Positions 60,801 through 64,000 of a stretch of 64,000 nt of DNA are shown here, piece after piece. Numbering within the stretch: position 1 is the first letter of the stretch; every line of letters starts with the position of its first letter. The notes under the pieces were generated by a model, which saw only the letters and a list, made by a program, of their open reading frames with translations, did not search any database and was not told the DNA's origin. Origin of the DNA: Coffea arabica (taxonomy: Eukaryota; Streptophyta; Magnoliopsida; Gentianales; Rubiaceae); NCBI RefSeq assembly GCF_036785885.1, contig NC_092322.1, positions 12,236,466 to 12,300,465 of the forward strand, given 5' to 3'. A program made the position numbers and the translations under genes.

Positions 60801-62983
60801 AGGCCAATTGCCATTTGAGGATCAGAACAAGAACATACAGTTTTTCTGCTGGTTGAAAATGTTCAGAAATGTGAAATAGTTAGTATGCGATTGGCCACTT
60901 GAATAAGTTTATATCAACTAACAAATGTAAATATTGATGTGCAGTTATTGTGTGGGAAACTTGATGACCAATGCTTGGACTATTTGCTTTGCATCAGATC
61001 AGAAGAGAGGATAGGGAGTGGTATGACAGGCTCTTAGAAAATCATGACATTCTTTAAGCGACAAAGCGAATGGATGTAACAAGGTTCGTGGTGGATTTAC
61101 TGTGCCATGATCCAACATTGTGGAGCATCTTCAAAGACAATTTTCAGGCCATGGAGAAAAATCATTCTTTCAAAACACTGATAGAAATGAAAGACAGATA
61201 TAGTTGTTTTTCATATGGATCAAAAGTCCTGATATAGTCACACGCGAGGCTTCTGAAAATCTTAGTGTAAACGTAATTGCCAGTTCCATATAGAATTTCC
61301 CCAGCATTCATATTGATGCATTCAAATTATTCTCAACAATGTAAAAACTCAACCACTAAGATGACAACATTGACCAAAACACAATAAGTCAAATCATTCT
61401 TAAATCATAGATTCTGAAGATCTTTTTCATTTAGCCTTCCAATTAAAAGCAGAATTTTGGTACAGGTATTAAGGTTGATACTAATTAGGGTTAAATGCAA
61501 AAAACCCCCACAAACTATATACCCAGTTGCAGTTTACCCCCTAAACTATAATAATAGGCATTTTGTCCCCTTGAATGATATGTTTTTACAGTTACTCAAC
61601 TACTTATAATAAAAGTAACATTTTATATCACATAAAAAAGAAAAGTTAGCAATTGTTATTTGTAGTGAAATAAAAAATAAGAATAAACAACAATAGTAGT
61701 TCATCTTTTTTGTTATTGATACTACTAATGATTGATTAATCAATTTCTCTATTTTGTTATTATACATTTGAAAAGTTCAATTTCTTAAATGACATTGACT
61801 TCAACATTTGGAAAAAAAATCTTGTATTCCATAGATTTTTTTTTTTTAATAAAATATTGGCATACGAAATTAAGAAATAAATTTTTGACTAATCTAGTCT
61901 ACTTATTTAAACAATGTTTAAAGAAAAAAAAGAAGAATTTAAAAAGAAAATGATAGGGAAAAAAGAAAAATAACAATACTTAAAATAAAAGGGATAGATT
62001 TGTCCAAACATATCATTCAAGGGGGCAAAATGCCTATTATTATAGTTTAGGGGATAAACTGCAATTCGGTATATAGTTTGTGGGGGGTTTTTTGCATTTA
62101 ACCCTACTAATTATAGCAACATGACACTTCAAGTATATGCATCACCTTATTGACGGAAATAATGGTGTCTCCAGTCGCTAGATTCACATTGTACTAACAT
62201 AATACTATTTCTTATCTAGATATGTTCTTACATTGACTGAAAAACCAATGTCCCTCCATGAACAACTACACCAATTTTGTCCATTAGTACACTAATTTAG
62301 TCAGGACAAATAGCTTGAACTACCTGACAACAAATAGTCAGGACAAAGCAGTACAAAATTGGGCAAAAATCTAAGAAAAACAGATTCAGGCCACCCACAT
62401 AAATTAAACAAAAACCTAAGAAAAACAGATTCAGGCCATCTAAGAAAAACAGATTCAGGCCATCTAAGCAAAACAGATTCAGGCCACCCACATAAATTAA
62501 ACAAAAACCTAAGAAAAACAGATTCAGGCCATCTAAGCAAAACAGATTCAGGCCACCCACATAAATTAAACAAAAACCGTATACACGCAAGGAAAAATTG
62601 AAATTGAAAAAAAAAACAATTTAAACAATGATCAAACTCTAACCAAATACATTAGTATCGAAGGTTTGTTGAGCATTAGACAAAGGGACCTCAGCAAGAG
62701 GGCCAATGCACTGAACACCAGCATTGTTAACAACAATATCAATCCGTCCAAACTTCTCAATAACACTGGAAACCACACGATGCACGCTTTGATCAGACAA
62801 AATATCAAGTTCTTGAAGAAAGAAACGAGGGTCATTTGACAAATCAGCCATGGAGGACAACGATCGAGCTGTGGCCACAACTAGGCAATTCTTGGCTGCA
62901 AAAGCTCGAGCTAGAGCGTGGCCTATTCCCCCTCCTGAACACCCTGTTAGTAGCACCACCTGCTTGCCCTGGTGATCTTCCAT
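57826..62983 (-). CDS. Short-chain dehydrogenase/reductase (AYR1-like), last exon frame apparently damaged
   Basis: Minus strand exons: 62644-62983, 60424-60583 and from 58161 down. The start [21 protein letters not shown] holds the TGxxxGxG cofactor motif. NNAG and the catalytic Tyr-Lys pair ([18 protein letters not shown]) follow, then [22 protein letters not shown], as in NADPH-dependent 1-acyl-dihydroxyacetone-phosphate reductase relatives (ether-lipid or glycerolipid metabolism in fungi; the plant role is unsettled). As read, the frame stops at 57942 after ATPAEEL, giving 239 residues. One base out of frame the expected tail continues cleanly ([39 protein letters not shown]) to a stop at 57826. 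So a single-base loss near 57968-57972, or a sequencing error, shortens the protein by about 40 residues. Catalytic residues remain. Intron 1 hosts a MULE-type MITE and a minisatellite. An in-frame upstream ATG at 63154 would add a transit-like N-terminus. Confidence 0.85.
59415..59435. repeat. (TA)n microsatellite in dehydrogenase intron 2
   Basis: About ten TA dinucleotides in the intron between exons 2 and 3. Confidence 0.85.
61488..62104. mobile_element. MULE-type MITE (617 bp) in intron 1 of the dehydrogenase gene
   Basis: Terminal inverted repeats of about 100 bp begin GGGTTAAATGCAAAAAACCC on both arms and share CCCTTGAATGATATGTTT at their inner end. Exact 9-bp duplications TACTAATTA flank them (61479-61487 and 62105-62113). 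Long ends with 9-bp duplications fit non-autonomous Mutator-like elements. The centre is AT-rich without coding capacity. The arms are about 95% alike by eye, so the insertion is not old. Confidence 0.92.
62371..62577. repeat. Minisatellite of 45-bp and 24-bp units in intron 1 of the dehydrogenase gene
   Basis: Six units in the order long-short-short-long-short-long (45 and 24 bp, 207 bp in all). Each starts CTAAG(A/C)AAAACAGATTCAGG; the long unit adds CCACATAAATTAAACAAAAA. It lies 66 bp from the exon 1 donor. Confidence 0.95.
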
Positions 62984-63154
62984 TTTGGGCTTGTTCTTGA
63001 GTATGACTGAGGGAGAAAATGAGAAGCGAATCGGTGGAATTCTGAGGTGAAGAGGTGGAGCCGACAGGAGTTTCCGCGCAAGCAACTTTGTAGTTGACGT
63101 GTAGGTTGTTTGCAGTTGGGAAGATCGGCCAGACAGCAAGTTGGATGGAGACAA

Positions 63155-64000
63155 TGACAGCGTTCCCCTCGGCCCTCAATAGAACACCTCAGCAGGCCAG
63201 GACGTGTGTGCGGAGTGGCTTTCCCTCATTTGATCAAACATGTAATGAGCCATTGGCTCTCCTTAGCATCCAAAAATAAAAAATAAAAAATAAAAAATAG
63301 AACACCTCGGTAGGTAGTCATTCACCCACCCCAATGGCCTGTGCTCTAAATCTTTCTTTCTTTCTTTCTTTTTTAATTTTACAAACACATTTACCAAGAG
63401 TAAAATTCTGTAGGAGCACTTCCAGACCACAATAATGATTTAAATTGAAATTGCATATTCTCCCATCCCAATTTGATAGTCTTAATTTTGTTTTCTTTTT
63501 CACACAATTTAAGAAAAATTAGTCAGTTTTGTTAGAAGAATAAATCTAATTTAGTGTTTTTGTAAAATACCCTTATATTGACTGCTCATCCTACATTTAC
63601 ATCAATTACAAGAATAATGTTTGTGAAAAGTTGCACTAGCCAAAGTAATTATTGATGGAAAGTTGAATTACGTTTTGGAAAAGTTAACTATATCAAATTA
63701 GGTAGTTTATACTCATAAAGTACATTAAATAAAGATATTTTAGAGAAATTTAAAAGTTAACTATATTCTTTAATTAGAAAGTGAACCATTATTCCGGATG
63801 GATAAAAAAAAAAATAAGACTGTCAAAATGAAAGGACGGAGCAGGTAAAAAAAATGGACGGACACAAAACTCAATATTGCCTCAATTATCTCTCCTATGC
63901 TAAAGCAACAAAAGAAACTTCAACTGCCAAAACTCGTCTTAATCTTCTTCTTGATATTTATAAATAATTGATCCTTTTCTTTCAAATCTTAATCGGAAAT
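63155..64000. other. Upstream flank of the dehydrogenase gene
   Basis: AT-rich, with a (TAAAAAA)n-like run near 63270-63298 and a (CTTT)n run near 63353-63372. No gene is recognised up to the window edge. Confidence 0.5.

Noticed and set aside
62297-62590. Repetitive minus-strand frames ([12 protein letters not shown] repeats)
   Set aside because: They are translations of the 45/24-bp minisatellite lying in an intron.
1-64000. CRISPR arrays, operons or bacterial-type systems
   Set aside because: Multi-exon plant genes and plant transposons throughout; the regular repeats found are minisatellites or transposon subterminal repeats.

Overview
This is nuclear DNA from a flowering plant, almost certainly a eudicot. 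Host sequence is AT-rich, with compact genes of many exons and GT-AG introns, poly-A/T runs and (TA)n microsatellites. Two GC-rich Ty3/gypsy retrotransposons of the Tat lineage interrupt it. I cannot name the species from sequence alone.

Layout: (1) 0-5.3 kb is gene-poor and carries a decayed 3' part of a bHLH transcription factor gene (2.57-2.92 kb, minus). (2) 5,328-15,573 is a long Tat-lineage LTR element on the minus strand with 472-bp LTRs, a GACTC target duplication and an antisense gene region. (3) 17.0-18.7 kb is an intact-looking three-exon R2R3-MYB gene (minus). (4) 20.1-20.9 kb is a non-autonomous hAT-type element with an 8-bp target duplication. (5) 22.7-25.2 kb is a second NAI1-like bHLH gene (plus). 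Its first exon is split by a 1.08-kb Pack-MULE-type transposon that carries a piece of a TIR1/AFB auxin-receptor gene, introns included. (6) 25-30 kb is AT-rich intergenic DNA with a 236-bp hAT-type MITE. (7) 30,172-36,408 is a shorter relative of the first LTR element, on the plus strand, with a GTCCC target duplication and 42/44-bp tandem repeats; it probably sits inside an older LTR. (8) 37-63 kb is a gene-dense block: TSR3 (18S rRNA acp transferase), an Acinus homologue (SAP-RRM-RSB), a CID/RPRD-type RNA polymerase II CTD-binding protein, and a short-chain dehydrogenase on the minus strand.

The left half is a transposon-rich zone with transcription factor genes and their fossils. The right half is a housekeeping block for rRNA modification, splicing or exon-junction factors, transcription termination and lipid/NADPH metabolism. 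TSR3, CID protein and dehydrogenase resemble a gene run on Arabidopsis chromosome 5 (from memory). The most striking structures are the Pack-MULE carrying an auxin-receptor fragment inside the bHLH exon, a probable U12-type intron in the CID gene, apparent small frame lesions in the dehydrogenase and TSR3, and the antisense gene and satellite-like repeats of the Tat elements.
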